Below are positions 44,676 to 58,137 of a stretch of 64,000 bases of DNA, piece by piece. Origin of the DNA: Adenophora triphylla var. japonica (Eukaryota > Streptophyta > Magnoliopsida > Asterales > Campanulaceae); NCBI GenBank assembly GCA_022495995.1, contig JAFEMH010000936.1:418501-482500 (forward strand), written 5' to 3'. The position numbers and the translations under genes are program-made. How positions within the stretch are numbered: the first letter of the stretch is position 1; every line of letters begins with the position of its first letter. The notes beneath the pieces were generated by a model. It saw only the letters and a list, made by a program, of their open reading frames with translations, was not told where the DNA came from and ran no database searches.

Positions 44676-45640
44676 GGTTGCAAATGCTTACATAAATAAA
44701 ATCTCACCATTCCAGGCATGAGGTCAAACGAGGAAGAAAAGAAATGAAAAGTGAACCCTTTTGGGTCTCCTAATGATAATCAAAACATAATTTTCAAGTT
44801 GACTAATTATTAAACCAAATACGGAAGTCATGTACAACAAGAAGAGGGTCAATATTTGTGAGGGCCAAGACCTAACACACTACTTAAAAAAAACACTATT
44901 ATTTTCGTCATATATCTAAATAAATGTACAAATTTTATTTTAAATAACATTCTGAATATATGTACTTTTTCTATAATTTAAAGGCAAATATTTATAAATA
45001 TTTTCAGTATCAACTCCCTAAATATTTAATTTTACAAATATTCTAAATTTTTATTTTTATTTTTATTTTTGGTGGAAAGGAAATAATTTTGCATTTCAAA
45101 TGATATTCATTTCGAGCTATTAAAATTAAATAATTGTAAGATTAACCGGCGGAGTGCAATGCACACTAGTAGAAGCACGTTATAACAATTAAGTACGGTG
45201 AAACTCGCTACTAGCATTAGCGAGTTAGGAAAAAAAATGGTAAACTCGATATTGTCAGTAGTGAGTTTCATAAAACTCATTACTAGAAACAACGAGTTTT
45301 TGCGAAAAAAAATGATCACCAAATTCGGTAATTTTTGCAAATATTTTTTAAGGCTTATCAACAAGTTTCAACGAATTTATTCAATTTTTCAAATATTTTT
45401 CAAGGCTTGTAATATTTAGATAATTATATTCTTTTAAAGGAATTAAGTGAGAAAAAAAGTCAAACTTTTCTCACAACTCATGCGCATATGATGTTGCTAA
45501 TTTAGATTTAGAATCTAGATTTTGAGATCATTTGTACTCAGAAGGAAGGAGTGGTATGTGATAAAGTCATGCCTTACCTTCGAGTGAGTATGTGATAAAG
45601 TCAGGCTTTACTTTCGAGTGAGTATCAGGGTTCAATCAAT
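44676..45640 (+). repeat. Direct repeat copy B
   Basis: It starts TTGGTTGCAAATGCTTACAT and runs through the copy A-like block, a Helitron-end-like hairpin (GAGTGCAATGCACACTAG near 45152-45171), the ACTCGCTA palindromic words (45195-45300) and GAGTGAGTATCAGGGTTC. Copy C at 48411 has the same order. B sits just after the cis-prenyltransferase gene, and the two copies are 3.7 kb apart in direct orientation. It contains no gene. Confidence 0.85.
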
Positions 45641-46100
45641 CTCGTTGTGAATGAGTAGATTCAATTTTTTTTATATATATTCTCTTTAACATCTTATTGG
45701 TTATTCAAAAAACGAAAAAAAACAAAAATAATAATATCTCCGTCCCTAATGAGTGTCTACAATTTATTTGGAGACATTTTGAAAATGTTTACTTTTTATT
45801 CTATCTAAAACTAGAGATACATACATATTCTTGATTTACAATTTCTAAACATTTAATTTTATTAGTATAAAATGAATAACTAAAAAAAATGGTGAAAAAT
45901 ACATAGGGACAATTTTTTCACAAAAGCAATATGATATTCATTTTGAGATATTTTATTTATTTAAAAGATGCATTTACCAAAAAAATACTATTGAAAGATG
46001 GATATTACAAAAAAAATCAAACAAGTTGGATATTACAAAAAAAAACTTCTTGAATTTGTGAGCAGAACTTTTATTTCATTGATGAAGTAGATAGTTACAT
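45641..46100. other. AT-rich non-coding stretch
   Basis: This lies between repeat B and the gypsy fragment. A degenerate MITE-like terminus (ATATCTCCGTCCCTAATGAG) occurs near 45735. No coding sequence is seen. Confidence 0.45.
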
Positions 46101-46110
46101 TGATGCTTAA

Positions 46111-46638
46111 TCAGAAATAATATTTAGCTAAGTGGCTAACATGCCGAGGATGTTTTAGCTCGTCAGCATTTGGATAGTCAATCATATAGGTCCCCTCCTT
46201 AACAATTCTAGTGACGATGTAGGGTCCTTCCCAGTTCGGAGATAACTTATTCTGTTCAGCCTTTCTTCTAGTTACCTCGATTTTCCTTAGCACATAGTCC
46301 CCAACATTGAACGACATTTTCTTGACCTTCTTGTCGTGATAGCCTTTGGTTTTTTGTTTGTAGTTTACCATTCTAAGCTGAGCAGCCACCCGTTTCTCTT
46401 CTAATAAGTCCAAGTCGAGCAACCTGTTGGAGTTATTCTGATTCTGATCAAACAAAGCCACCCTAGCTGTAGGAAGCCGTAGCTCTGCAAGTGCCATAGC
46501 TTCCGACCCAAAAGTAAGGGCGAATGAGGTTTCCCCTGTAGGCCCCCTAGTGGTTGTGCGGACTGCCCAAAGAGCAAGGGGCAGTTCGTTCAACCATCTA
46601 CCAACTCTACCAATGAGGCCCTTACTTAGTGCTGACAA
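46111..46638 (-). pseudogene. Gypsy integrase C-terminal fragment
   Basis: 175 residues correspond to the part of a Tat-type integrase after the catalytic core: LNELPLALWAVRTT, GPTGETSFALTFGSEAM, then NYKQKTKGYHDKKV and LSPNWEGPYIV, ending HVSHLAKYYF. The pol piece at the window start has the same blocks. The zinc-binding and catalytic core parts are missing because the frame joins RNase-H-side sequence almost directly at about 46632. Confidence 0.88.
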
Positions 46639-47135
46639 GAGAAGTATGTTTGTTGCTTATGCCTGTCTGTTACCTTGGGGATATACGACCGACGACTTTC
46701 AATGGAGTGAGCTGAGATATATGCCCGTAATTTTCTGGCTGCAACCACCAAGGCATAGGCTACTTTCTCAGCATTGAAGTATCTTCCTTCCACGTCGGAT
46801 AAAGCCTTGCTCACATAATACGCCGACTTTTGAAGCCCATTTTCCTCTCTAACCAACACTACGGCTACAACTCGATCTCCAGCTGATAGATAGACATACA
46901 AACTCTCTACTTGGACCGGGCTACTCAGCAATGGGGGAGAGGCAAGGTACTCCTTAAGCTGTTGAAACGACGATGAACATTCGATCGTCCACTCAAAGTT
47001 TTTCGTCCCCCTCAAAGTTTTGAAGAAAGGGAGAGACCTCTCAGCAGATTTGGCTATGAAGCGACCTAAAGTTGCAACCCTTCCGTTCAATCGCTGCACC
47101 TCCTTAATGCACGTAGGCTCCTTCATTTCTACCAA
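46626..47135 (-). pseudogene. Gypsy reverse transcriptase thumb / RNase H fragment
   Basis: It contains EVQRLNGRVATLGRFIAKSAERS, SFQQLKEYLASPPLLS, then VVAVVLVREENG and KALSDVEGRYFNAEK, as in gypsy connection and RNase H domains. It ends at the internal deletion at about 46630 and is separated from the upstream RT piece by a stop near 47172. Confidence 0.88.
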
Positions 47136-47171
47136 AGCCTTTATTTTTTCTGGATTAGCTTCAATGCCCCT

Positions 47172-47378
47172 TTATGACACCATGAACCCAAGAAACTTTC
47201 CATCAGCTACCCCAAAGACACACTTGCTCGGATTCAGCTTCATGTCATTTGCTCGTAGATTGGCGAACGTTTCCTTTAGGTCGGCCACATGACGACCAAC
47301 CTTGGTTTTGATGAACATGTCGTCGATGTAGGCCTCCATATTTCGGCCAATCTGAGTAGCAAAGACCTTATTCACCAT
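47172..47378 (-). pseudogene. Gypsy reverse transcriptase fragment with YIDD motif
   Basis: The piece has MEAYIDDMFIKT, the variant of the YxDD catalytic motif, followed by LKETFANLRANDMKLNPSKC. The frame change between this part and the upstream RT part lies near 47400. Confidence 0.88.
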
Positions 47379-47404
47379 CTTTTGATAGGTAGCCCCAACA
47401 TTCT

Positions 47405-48240
47405 TCAGCTAGAAGAGCATTTTCGTGTAGCAATATATACCCCTCCAACAGCTTGGAAGGCAGTCTTTTCGATGTCATCCTCATGCATTCTGATCTGATG
47501 GTACCCTGAATAAGCATCGAGGAAACTGAGTATGGCATGTCCAGCTATTGAGTCAACCAACTTGTCAATCCGTGGGAGTGGGTAGCTGTCTTTTGGGCAA
47601 GCTACATTCAGGTCGGTGAAGTCGACACACATCCTCCACTTTCCGTTGGCCTTCTTGACCATCACTACATTCACCATCCAAGTAGTGTAGGATGCCTCTT
47701 TGATTATACCTGCACTAAGGAGTTTATTTACCTCTTGTTTGATGGCCACCTCCTTGTCTGTAGCAAAAATTCTCAGCTTTTGGCTTTTGAACTTGATGGT
47801 GGGGTTGACCTCCAAACGATGTACTGCGACCTCCTCCTTAATGCCCCTCATGTCTTCTACTCTCCAGGCAAAGACATTTGTGCTTTCCTTCAACAGGTCG
47901 ACTATCTCCACCCTTTCTTCTGGTAACAGTTGTCTCCCTATTCTGATTTTTTGGTTGGGGTAGGAGGGATTGGCCTCTATTTCTTCCAGCTCGTCGACAA
48001 GTTCCAGTTCTGGGTTGTCTCTGAACTGTAGGGTCTCAATAATGATCTCTCTGACCCTTCTCCTTTCCTCAGCTCCCTAGAGTGGAGCCTCAACTTCAAT
48101 CATGTCATCTAGATCGACATCTATTTCCCCGTTGGAGGCCCCTGAGTTTTGGTTGACTGGGAGGCATAGGTCGCCTATGATGATCTGATCGACCAAAACT
48201 GAATCTGTTGTGACCCAAGTGTTTTAAGAGGGACGTGTCA
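47405..48240 (-). pseudogene. Gypsy reverse transcriptase N-terminal part
   Basis: The continuous frame (47911-47405) has GIIKEASYTTWMVN, KKANGKWRMCVDFTDLN, CPKDSYPLPRID and LDAYSGYHQI, the first RT blocks. Upstream to about 48240 coding resemblance continues with stops (protease-RT linker). The element is a decayed Tat-type gypsy copy in minus orientation lacking most of integrase and having no recognisable LTRs. Confidence 0.85.
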
Positions 48241-48410
48241 GCTCAGTACATGATCCAACTCCCTCTTTTTCTTGGAGCGCAGCACATGATCCAGGTACTC
48301 CCTAGCTGTGCTCAGAACGCACCCCACTCCCAGACTTGTGGGGAATTTAACCCTTTGATGGGGGATAGAAGGCACCATCCCTAGAGCGAGATATACATGG
48401 GAATTTGACC

Positions 48411-49459
48411 CTTTGGTTGCAAATGCTTACATAAATAAAATCTCACCATTCCACGCATGAGGTCAAACGAGGAAGAAAAGAAATGAAAAAGTGAACCCTT
48501 TTGGGTCTCCTAATGATAATCAAAACATAAATTTTCAAGTTAACTAATTATTAAACCAAAAATGGAAGTCTTGTACAACAAGAAGAAGAAGAGGTCAATA
48601 TTTGTGAGGGCCAACACCTAACACACTACTTTAAAAAAAAAAAAAAAACCCTATTATTTTCGTCCTATCTCTAAATAAATGTCCAAATTTTATTTTAATG
48701 AACATTCTGAATATATGTACTTTTTCTATAATTTAAAGGTAAATATTTATAAATATTTTCAGTATCAACTCCCTAAACATTTAATTTTACAAATATTCTA
48801 AATTTTATTTTTATATTTATTTTTGGTGGAAAGGAAATAATTTTGCATTTCAAATGATATTCATTTCGAGCTATTAAAATTAAATAATTGTAAGATTAAC
48901 CGGCGGAGTGCAATGCACTAGTAGAAGCACGTTATAACAATTAAGCCATTCACATGGTAGCCTTGTCCTACTACCCACATTATATCACTTCTTATCTAAT
49001 TCAACTCAACTAAACTTTTCGATTTTTTTAGAAATAATAATTTTTGAAAACTATTTTTTTAAAAAAAAATTAAGTTCGGTAAAACTCGCTATAGCATTAG
49101 CGAGTTAGGAAGAAAAATGGTAAACTCGATACTGTCAGTAGCGAGTTTCATAAAACTCGTTACTAGAAACACCGAGTTTTTGAGAGAAAAAGTGTTCACC
49201 GAATTCGGTAATTTTTGCAAATATTTTTTTAAGGCTTATCAACAAGTTTCAACGAATTTATTCAATTTTTCAAATATTTTTCAAGGCTTGTAATATTTAG
49301 ATAATTATATTCTTTTAAAGGAATTAAGTGAGAAAAAAAAAAGTCAAACTTCCCTCACAATTTATGCGCATATGATGCTGCTAATTTAGATTTAGAATCT
49401 AGATTTTGAGATCATTTGTACTCAAAAAGAGTGGTATGTGGTAAAGTTAGGCCTTACAT
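48411..49459 (+). repeat. Direct repeat copy C, left part
   Basis: It has the same start and order as copy B. It differs by an extra segment of about 130 bp (48946-49078, beginning CCATTCACATGGTAG) between the hairpin and the ACTCGCTA words. It is cut at 49459 by the Mutator-like element and continues at 50753-50805 (TTCAAGTGAG..GAGTGAGTATCAGAGTTC). Confidence 0.85.
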
Positions 49460-49517
49460 GGATATAGTTAAATACAGGAAACGAAATATTCCACCAATGT
49501 CCTTGTCCGTCTCGTGT

Positions 49518-49655
49518 AAGTATACATGAGACACATCTCGTGTGAACTCACACGAGACACATCTCGTGTGAGACACATCTCGTGTGAGTTCATACGAGAT
49601 GAGTCTCATGTGAGTTCACACGAGACACATCTCGTGTGAACTCGCACGAGATGTG
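49518..49655. repeat. Cluster of TCTCGTGTG / CACACGAGA inverted repeats
   Basis: At least six copies of the nonamer in alternating orientations occur within 140 bp near the left end of the Mutator-like element. Subterminal repeats like this may serve as transposase binding sites. That role is inferred. Confidence 0.7.
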
Positions 49656-50130
49656 AATAATAAATGCCGTGAACGTAGGAATAGCAGTTCAGGCTGACTG
49701 GGAAATTCGCGAGTTCATCTCTCACATTTCCCTCAATGTCCGTCGCCTCTTTGACTTCCTCATCCAATTCGGTACTCTCTCTCCCCCTAGATTCTCTGTC
49801 TTTTACATTCACGCTCATTTGAAATTGTTATTATTGATTCAATTCGGACCCTCAAATCTTAATTCTGATTGTTTCTTACTTTAAGATTACATGGATTTTG
49901 TAAGTTACTTGACCTTCCTATTTGAAGTGAAGTCTTTTCGATTTTCCCAAATTAGGGCTTCTTTGATTGTGCGTTTCAAATTTGTTTTAATTGGGTGAAT
50001 CAAACAATTTTTAAAGATCGTTTCCTCCTTAGAATGAAAGTGGGGTGTGGTCGTCGAAATTAATGAAGGCGGCCTTGAGAAGAGAGAGATGATAGAGAGA
50101 GAGAGAGAGAGAGAGAGGAGGGTGGGGTGT

Positions 50131-50585
50131 TGATGCGGACACAATTGCGGAGTCATTTATGGAGTCGTTTGAGCGTCAACGCGGAAACGGGCGTAACTTT
50201 TGATTCCGGAGGAGTTACGGGACGCACAGCATATCAAAACGACCGTCTCGACGAGAGGAACAAGATTCATGGGCAAAGCCCCATGAGCAGGCCAAAAAAA
50301 GGCCGAAAAATGCTTCTAAAGGCCTCAAAAGGCCCGACGAAGCTTTCTATCCGTTTTTACTAGTTTTTGGGCATTTTTGTCTTTTGGATTATTTTAGGGT
50401 TTTTCCAAATTAGGGTTTGGGCCGTCATATTTATACCTTGTTTTAGGGTTTGAATACTCAGTTTTGATATTTTATGAATGAATTCATTCTCTTTCAATTT
50501 TCTCGAGCGAAAATTGTTGATTGATTGTTGAGTTTCTCGAGCGAAATTCATCGATTAATCGTTATCCAAGTCTTCCGCTACGTCA
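50131..50585 (+). repeat. Solo LTR, TSD GGTGT, nested in the Mutator-like element
   Basis: The 455-bp sequence begins TGATGCGGACACAATTGCGG and ends CTTCCGCTACGTCA. Perfect 5-bp duplications GGTGT flank it (50126-50130 and 50586-50590). A TATTTATACC near 50427 and a TTTTAGGGTTT-rich stretch fit an LTR promoter and leader. No internal region remains, so it arose by recombination between two LTRs. The open stretch 50127-50363 is not a gene. Confidence 0.8.
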
Positions 50586-50872
50586 GGTGTGGTCACCGGA
50601 TCTGGTAGGGGTCGTAAGAGGGAGACTGAGCGATTAGAGAGAGAATAGAAAGGCGTAAAATTGAATGAGGAAAAAAAATTAGGTATATAAAAGGGTATTT
50701 TGGTAATTTACTTCTTTCCTGTATTTTTAGTTCCCTGTATTTAGTATTTACCGCCTTACATTCAAGTGAGTATTCGAGTGAGTATCAGAGTTCAATCAAT
50801 CTCCTAGCTAACAAAAAAAAAATTAAAATATTGAGACCGCCCATCAATTTTATTTTGAATCGTTTTATTGAT

Positions 50873-51329
50873 CACAAAATCTGGGGAGAAACGCGTTTCT
50901 CCGTCGCTTATGGAGAAACGGGGCTTGTTATGTCGCGCGACATACCTAGCCACAAAAACTGGATATCACTTCCTCAGCTTCTGGATATCCAGAAGCTTTG
51001 GAAAGGATATCCAGAAGCTTTGAAATGGATATCCGTGCTTTGTAAAGGATATCCAGAAACCAAATTTTTTTTCTGGATATCTTTTACAAAGCTTCTGGAT
51101 ATCCATATTCAATGTTCTGGATATCCAGAAGCTTTGTAAAGGATATCCAGAAAAAATACTTGGTTTCTGGATATCCTTTACAAAGCTTCTGGATATCCAT
51201 TTCAAAGCTTCCTGATATCCGTAGCTTTCAGAAAGCGATATCCGTAAACCGGCTACTTACGTCGCGCGACATAATAAGCCCCGTTTCTCCATACGCGACG
51301 GAGAAACGCGTTTCTCCCCAGACGCACTC
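50873..51329. mobile_element. Mutator-type MITE with ~65-bp TIRs, 9-bp TSD
   Basis: Exact duplications TTTATTGAT lie at 50864-50872 and 51330-51338. The inverted ends share TCTGGGGAGAAACGCG, CGTTTCTCCGTCGC, TATGGAGAAACGGGGCTT and TATGTCGCGCGAC on both arms. The middle (50960-51250) is made of repeated GGATATCCAGAAGCTTTG words in both orientations. It has no coding capacity. It is located 300 bp downstream of the BBE-like gene. Confidence 0.88.
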
Positions 51330-51634
51330 TTTATTGATTGGTAGAATATTTTTTACCTCATATCTTTTAGTTAATATGGTTAAATAAATCATTCACTTAT
51401 ACACGAAGTAAAAATAATCATAACCGTTAAAATATAGACTGATTAGACTACTACAAAGACGCCTAATTCGCTAATTTATGCTTCTTAGACCATTTTCAAT
51501 AGTTTGATGCAAAATTTGCACTACTTTTTATAGAATTGGAAACATTAACGAAATAGAAAAACGTGACAATCTATGAATTTCAACTAGAAAAACAAATTGT
51601 GCTTAAAATGGCTAAGGTATAATTCGTCCCTAGC

Positions 51635-53794
<2,160 letters not shown>

Positions 53795-54754
53795 ATTGGT
53801 TTGAATGTAAGAGTGTTTGAGGCTTGAATATGAGAGTGTTTAAGTGAGTGTGATTTTGGGTGAATAGTTGAGAAAAAGGTGACAATTCTAGAGAATTCTC
53901 ACTGTTTTCTCTCTATTTTCGCCAAAGTGCAGTTGCAAATTGTGTTTTTTCTTCCTTATTTTTGAGACTGAAGGCCTCAATTTATAGCCCTCTGGAAATT
54001 ACATAACCATCCGCGCGGATGGTTCCTGCAGCGTGCACTGTTCATTAATTGCAGCTGCAGGCTTTGGACACAAAGAATATTTTCAAAAAAAATCAAACTG
54101 ATTATGTTTTTCAGCTTGCTAATTCGGGTTTTTTCTATTTCTTTTGCTTTTTAAGATTCTTTCTTTGGTTTATCTTTTTTTGGCAATCCCTAATCTACTC
54201 TTACTTGGTTAGAAATGTTAGGAATGTTAGGGATTGTTAGGAATGTTATAACTTTCGTTAATTTTTTAACGAAAATACTAACAAACTCAAATTGGAGCAC
54301 TTACAGTAGCCCCTCGGCGACGGCGCTTTCGAAGAAAGCGGGGTCGTCGATAAGAGTAAGGCTCCATATTTGGCAGGATGATCAAGTGATCGAGTGGCTG
54401 AACCTATTTAATAAGCTACCTACGTATCCTTAAGAGGAATCAAGCCGGCCGTAGTTTGGGTCTTTGACCCTGGAGATGATGGCGTTTTAGGTGCCTCGAG
54501 CTTTGAAAAGCGAGCTCTTGCAGTCGGTTGCTGGAGAGAAACTCTGTTGGGGATAAGAGATGACCATTTTCGGTCTGATGGCTATCCGCTCTGCTGGGGA
54601 TAGGAATGACCATTTTGGTCTGATGGCTATCCGCTCTGCTGGGGATAGGAATGACCATTTTCGGTCGGATGGCTGAACCTAATGATAGGCTACCTACGTA
54701 TCCTTAAGAGGAATCAAGCCAGTCGTAGTTCGGGTCTTTGACCCTGGAGATGAT

Positions 54755-54980
54755 GGCGTTTTATGTGCCTCGAACCTTGATGATGGTGTTTTAGGTGCCT
54801 CGAACCTTGATGATGGCATTTTAGGTGCCTCGAACCTTGATGATGGCGTTTTAGGTGCCTCGAACCTTTGGAATGATGATGGCGTTTTAGGTGCCTCGAA
54901 CCTTTGGAATGATGATGGCGTTTTAGGTGCCTCGGACCTTGACGATGATGGCCTTTTAGGTGCCTCGGACCTTGATTTGA
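54755..54980 (+). repeat. ~33-bp tandem repeat (GGCGTTTTAGGTGCCTCG)
   Basis: About seven units have the core GATGATGGCGTTTTAGGTGCC followed by TCGAACCTT or TCGGACCTT. Unit lengths vary between about 33 and 45 bp. The same array recurs at 59100-59290 in module R2. Confidence 0.9.
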
Positions 54981-55179
54981 AATGGCCTTTCGGTGGACTT
55001 TGTCTGCTGCCGAAGGAGAGGGTGACCGTTTTGGTCGAGTGGCTGGACCTAATGATAGGCTACCTACGTATCCCTAGTGGGAATCAAGCCCTTTCGTAGT
55101 TCGAGATCTACTCGGGATTTCGTTGGCTTTTGGGATTCCGTTAACTTTGCTGGGGATTTTGTTAGCCTTTGCTGGGGAA

Positions 55180-56925
55180 AAATCAGACGTATTCGTCGGG
55201 GAAATCGGTCTTACGTTTTATTGCCGGGGAATAATTTTGATGAAAGATACGGGATCCCGTTATCTTTCTCGGGGAGATCGGACTTACGTTTTACTGCCGG
55301 GGAATGATTTTGATGAAAGGTACGGGATCCCGTTTCTTTCTCGGGGAGATCGGACTTACGTTTTACTGCCGTCGATGATTTTGATGAAAGAGACGGGATT
55401 CCGTTATCTTTCTCGGAGAAGTCGGACTTACGTTTGACTGCCGGGGAATGATTTTGATGAAAGATACGGGATCCCGTTTCTTTCTCGGGGAGATCGGACT
55501 TACGTTTTACTGCCGTTGATGATTTTGATGAAAGAGACGGGATTCCGTTATCTTTCTCGGGGAAATCGGACTTACGTTTTACTGTCGTTGATGATTTTGA
55601 TGAAAGAGACGGGATTCCATTATCTTTCTCGGGGAAATCGGACTTACGTTTGACTGCCGTCGAATGATTTTGATGAAAGAAACGGGATTCCGTTAACTTT
55701 CTCGGAGAGATCGGACTTACGTTTTACTGCCGTTGATGATTTTGATGAAAGAAACGGGATTCCGTTATCTTTCTCGAAGAAATCGGTCTTACGTTTGACT
55801 GTCGTTGATGATTTTGATGAAAGATACGGGATTCCGTTAACTTTCTCGGAGAAATCGGACTTACGTTTGACTGCCGTTGGTGATTTTGATGAAAGAAACG
55901 GAATTCCGTTATCTTTCTCGGAGAAATCGGTCTTACGTTTGACTGCCGGGGAATGATTTTGATGAAAGAAACGGGATTCCGTTAACTTTCTCGGAGAAAT
56001 CGGACTTACGTTTGACTGCCGTTGATGATTTTGATGAAAGAGACGGGATTCCGTTATCTTTCTCGGACTTACATTTGACTGCCGTCGAATGATTTTGATG
56101 GAAGAAACGGGATTCCGTTATCTTTCTCGGAGAAATCGGTCTTACGTTTGACTGCCGTTGGTGATTTTGATGAAAGAAACGGGATTCCGTTATCTTTCTC
56201 GGAGAAATCGGTCTTACGTTTGACTGCCGTTGATGATTTTGATGAAAGATACGGGATTCCGTTAACTTTCTCGGAGAAATCGGACTTACGTTTGACTACC
56301 GTTGGTTGAAATTGATGAAAGATACGGAATCCTGTTTCTTTCTCGGGGAGATCGGACTTACGTTTTACTGTCGTCGAATGATTTTGATGGAAGAAACGGG
56401 ATTCCGTTATCTTTCTCGGAGAAATCGGTCTTACGTTTGACTGTCGTTGATGGTTTTGATGAAAGAGACGGGATTACGGTATCTTTCTCGGAGAGATCGG
56501 ATTTACGTTTTACTGTCGTCGAATGATTTTGATGAAAGAAACGGGATTCCGTTAACTTTCTCGGAGAAATCGGACTTACGTTTGACTGCCGTTGGTGATT
56601 TTGATGAAAGAAACGGGATTCCGTTATCTTTCTCGGAGAAATCGGTCTTACGTTTGACTGCCGTTGATGATTTTGATGAAAGAGACGGGATTTCGTTATC
56701 TTTCTCGGAGAAATCGGTCTTACGTTTGACTGCCGTTGATGGTTTTGATGAAAGAGACGGGATTCCGTTATCTTTCTCAGAGAGATCGGACTTACGTTTT
56801 ACTGCCGTTGATGATTTTGATGAAAGAAACGGGATTCCGTTATCTTTCTCGGAGAGATCGGACTTACGTTTTACTGCCGTGGAATGATTTTGATGAAAGA
56901 TACGGGATCCTGTGATGATGTGCCA
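55180..56925 (+). repeat. 72-bp minisatellite, ~24 copies
   Basis: The unit reads GATTTTGATGAAAGAAACGGG, then ATTCCGTTATCTTTCTCGG, then AGAAATCGGTCTTACG and TTTGACTGCCGTTG. It is repeated from about 55180 to 56925 with sequence variants (GATACGGGATCCCG and GAGACGGGATTCCG). The 72-bp period equals 24 codons, so long open frames appear by chance on both strands (56447-56887 plus, 56991-56503 minus). They show only the repeat, so I do not call genes there. Confidence 0.92.
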
Positions 56926-56930
56926 TTCGC

Positions 56931-58137
56931 GGGAAAATTCGATTTTTCGTTTCTTTGAAAACCAAATAAAACCGGAAAACGGAGTCGCCACGCCATTTTT
57001 GTTTTAAGGGCCAAAACTTTGAAAAATGCCCGAGATCAGAGATTTGGGTTCGGAGGTCATGTTACACGCCGGGAAGGACGTTAGTGTGCACCCGGAATGC
57101 CTCGTAAAACGAGTCTTCCAAGCTAAAAACCATTTGTGTGTGTGTGTGTGTGTTACTTTGGCCAAAATAAGTTGAAACTCAGAAAAGTAAAAATTGAGAA
57201 TTCTTTATAAGACTTTGGACAGATCCCATGATTTTTGGTGTGATTTTTGGGTTGAGTTTTGGTACTCAAAAGATTTTTGGAAGTTGGGAATCACTTCTGC
57301 CAGAATGAAAAAGGCAGTGGACACTTGATTTTGAAATAAATTTAAGGGCTTCAAAACTTCATAATATGAGAAAACTCAGAGAATGAAAGTTGTTCCAGAC
57401 ACCTTAAATAAGATTTCTATGAAAGAATATTTCATTTTGGAGAAGATTTGAGGACTCAAAACCTTCTGGAAATCTCAGATATGAGATCTGGACTCCCAGA
57501 AACTGGTGATCTGACCTTCAAAAGAAAATTTGGAAAACGGAGTTTTACTCACGAAAAAAATAAAGTAAAAATATGTCTGGAAATCTCTGGATGTTGGCTA
57601 CAAAAAGTGTTTTGTAGTCAACACCAAATTCCAAGTTTATCTGTGTCCAAAAATTTAGACCATGGACTGGGGTCTTAGAAAATTGCTACTGGACAGCAAC
57701 TTCTCAAGAAGGAAAAACATGATTTAAAAGGGGATTTGGCATCCATGCTTGTCCCCATTTCCCTAGGTTTTGATTAGTGATCACTTGACATTTTAGTGGT
57801 GAATCAACTATATCAAACCATCCTTGGGGTACATTAGGACTAAGCACTTCATTTGCTTGGGAAGGGGAATTTTATCCTTTGAAAATGAGATTTGATGTGT
57901 GAAAATGAGTTTTAGGGTTTTGAAAATGTGTTTTCTTTACAAGAAAGTAAGAAAACTTTGAAAATAATGTAGATCCTTGTAGAAGATCATCCATGGAGAT
58001 GAACTTCCATGGTGATCTTCTTGGATCTAAGACAAGAAGATGAATGAACTACATTTTGTAGCTTGAAAATGCATGCATGGATGAATTTTAGGGTAAGGAG
58101 AGGGAGGTTATACCTATCTTTCTTGTGTTTTGTGTTT
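56931..58137. other. Non-coding stretch between modules R1 and R2
   Basis: It begins with GGAGTCGCCACGCC and a block around 57045-57100 (TTACACGCCGGGAAGG) that looks like retroelement leader sequence. A (TG)n run is at 57133-57152. The remainder has no recognisable gene. Confidence 0.5.

Larger units (their letters stand above)
49460..50752. mobile_element. Mutator-like element with 9-bp TSD, inserted in repeat C
   Basis: Exact 9-bp duplications GCCTTACAT lie at 49451-49459 and 50753-50761, and repeat B shows the corresponding uninterrupted site (GCCTTACCT). The ends are inverted relatives: TAAATACAGGAAAC on the left, TAAATACAGGGAAC reversed on the right, each about 10 bp inside. A 9-bp duplication is the Mutator signature. 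No transposase is seen. The interior holds a cluster of TCTCGTGTG inverted repeats, a GC-richer segment (49700-49830) that may be captured, and a solo LTR. Confidence 0.75.
53795..56930. repeat. Repeat module R1 (element untranslated region with minisatellites)
   Basis: It starts with TTTGAATGTAAGAGTGTTTG and passes through CAATTTATAGCCCTCTGG (a minus-strand TATAAA at 53981-53986), the palindromic CATCCGCGCGGATGG, the block CTACCTACGTATCC, a ~33-bp array and a 72-bp array. Module R2 at 58138 has the same parts in the same order. Such CTACCTACGTATCC-containing modules are typical of large plant retroelement untranslated regions, but I cannot name the family. No gene is present. Confidence 0.7.

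Noticed and set aside
44676..49459. Repeats B and C as a pair of LTRs around the gypsy fragment
   Set aside because: They have no TG..CA ends, no primer-binding site or polypurine tract, and a related copy (A) lies elsewhere without a gypsy element; a segmental duplication fits better.
50127..50363. 78-codon open frame overlapping the solo LTR
   Set aside because: It starts only 4 bp before the LTR and lies almost wholly within it; no domain is recognisable.
56447..56887. 146-codon open frame in the 72-bp array (plus strand) and its 162-codon counterpart on the minus strand
   Set aside because: Both consist only of the minisatellite unit translated; the period is a multiple of three so open frames arise by chance.
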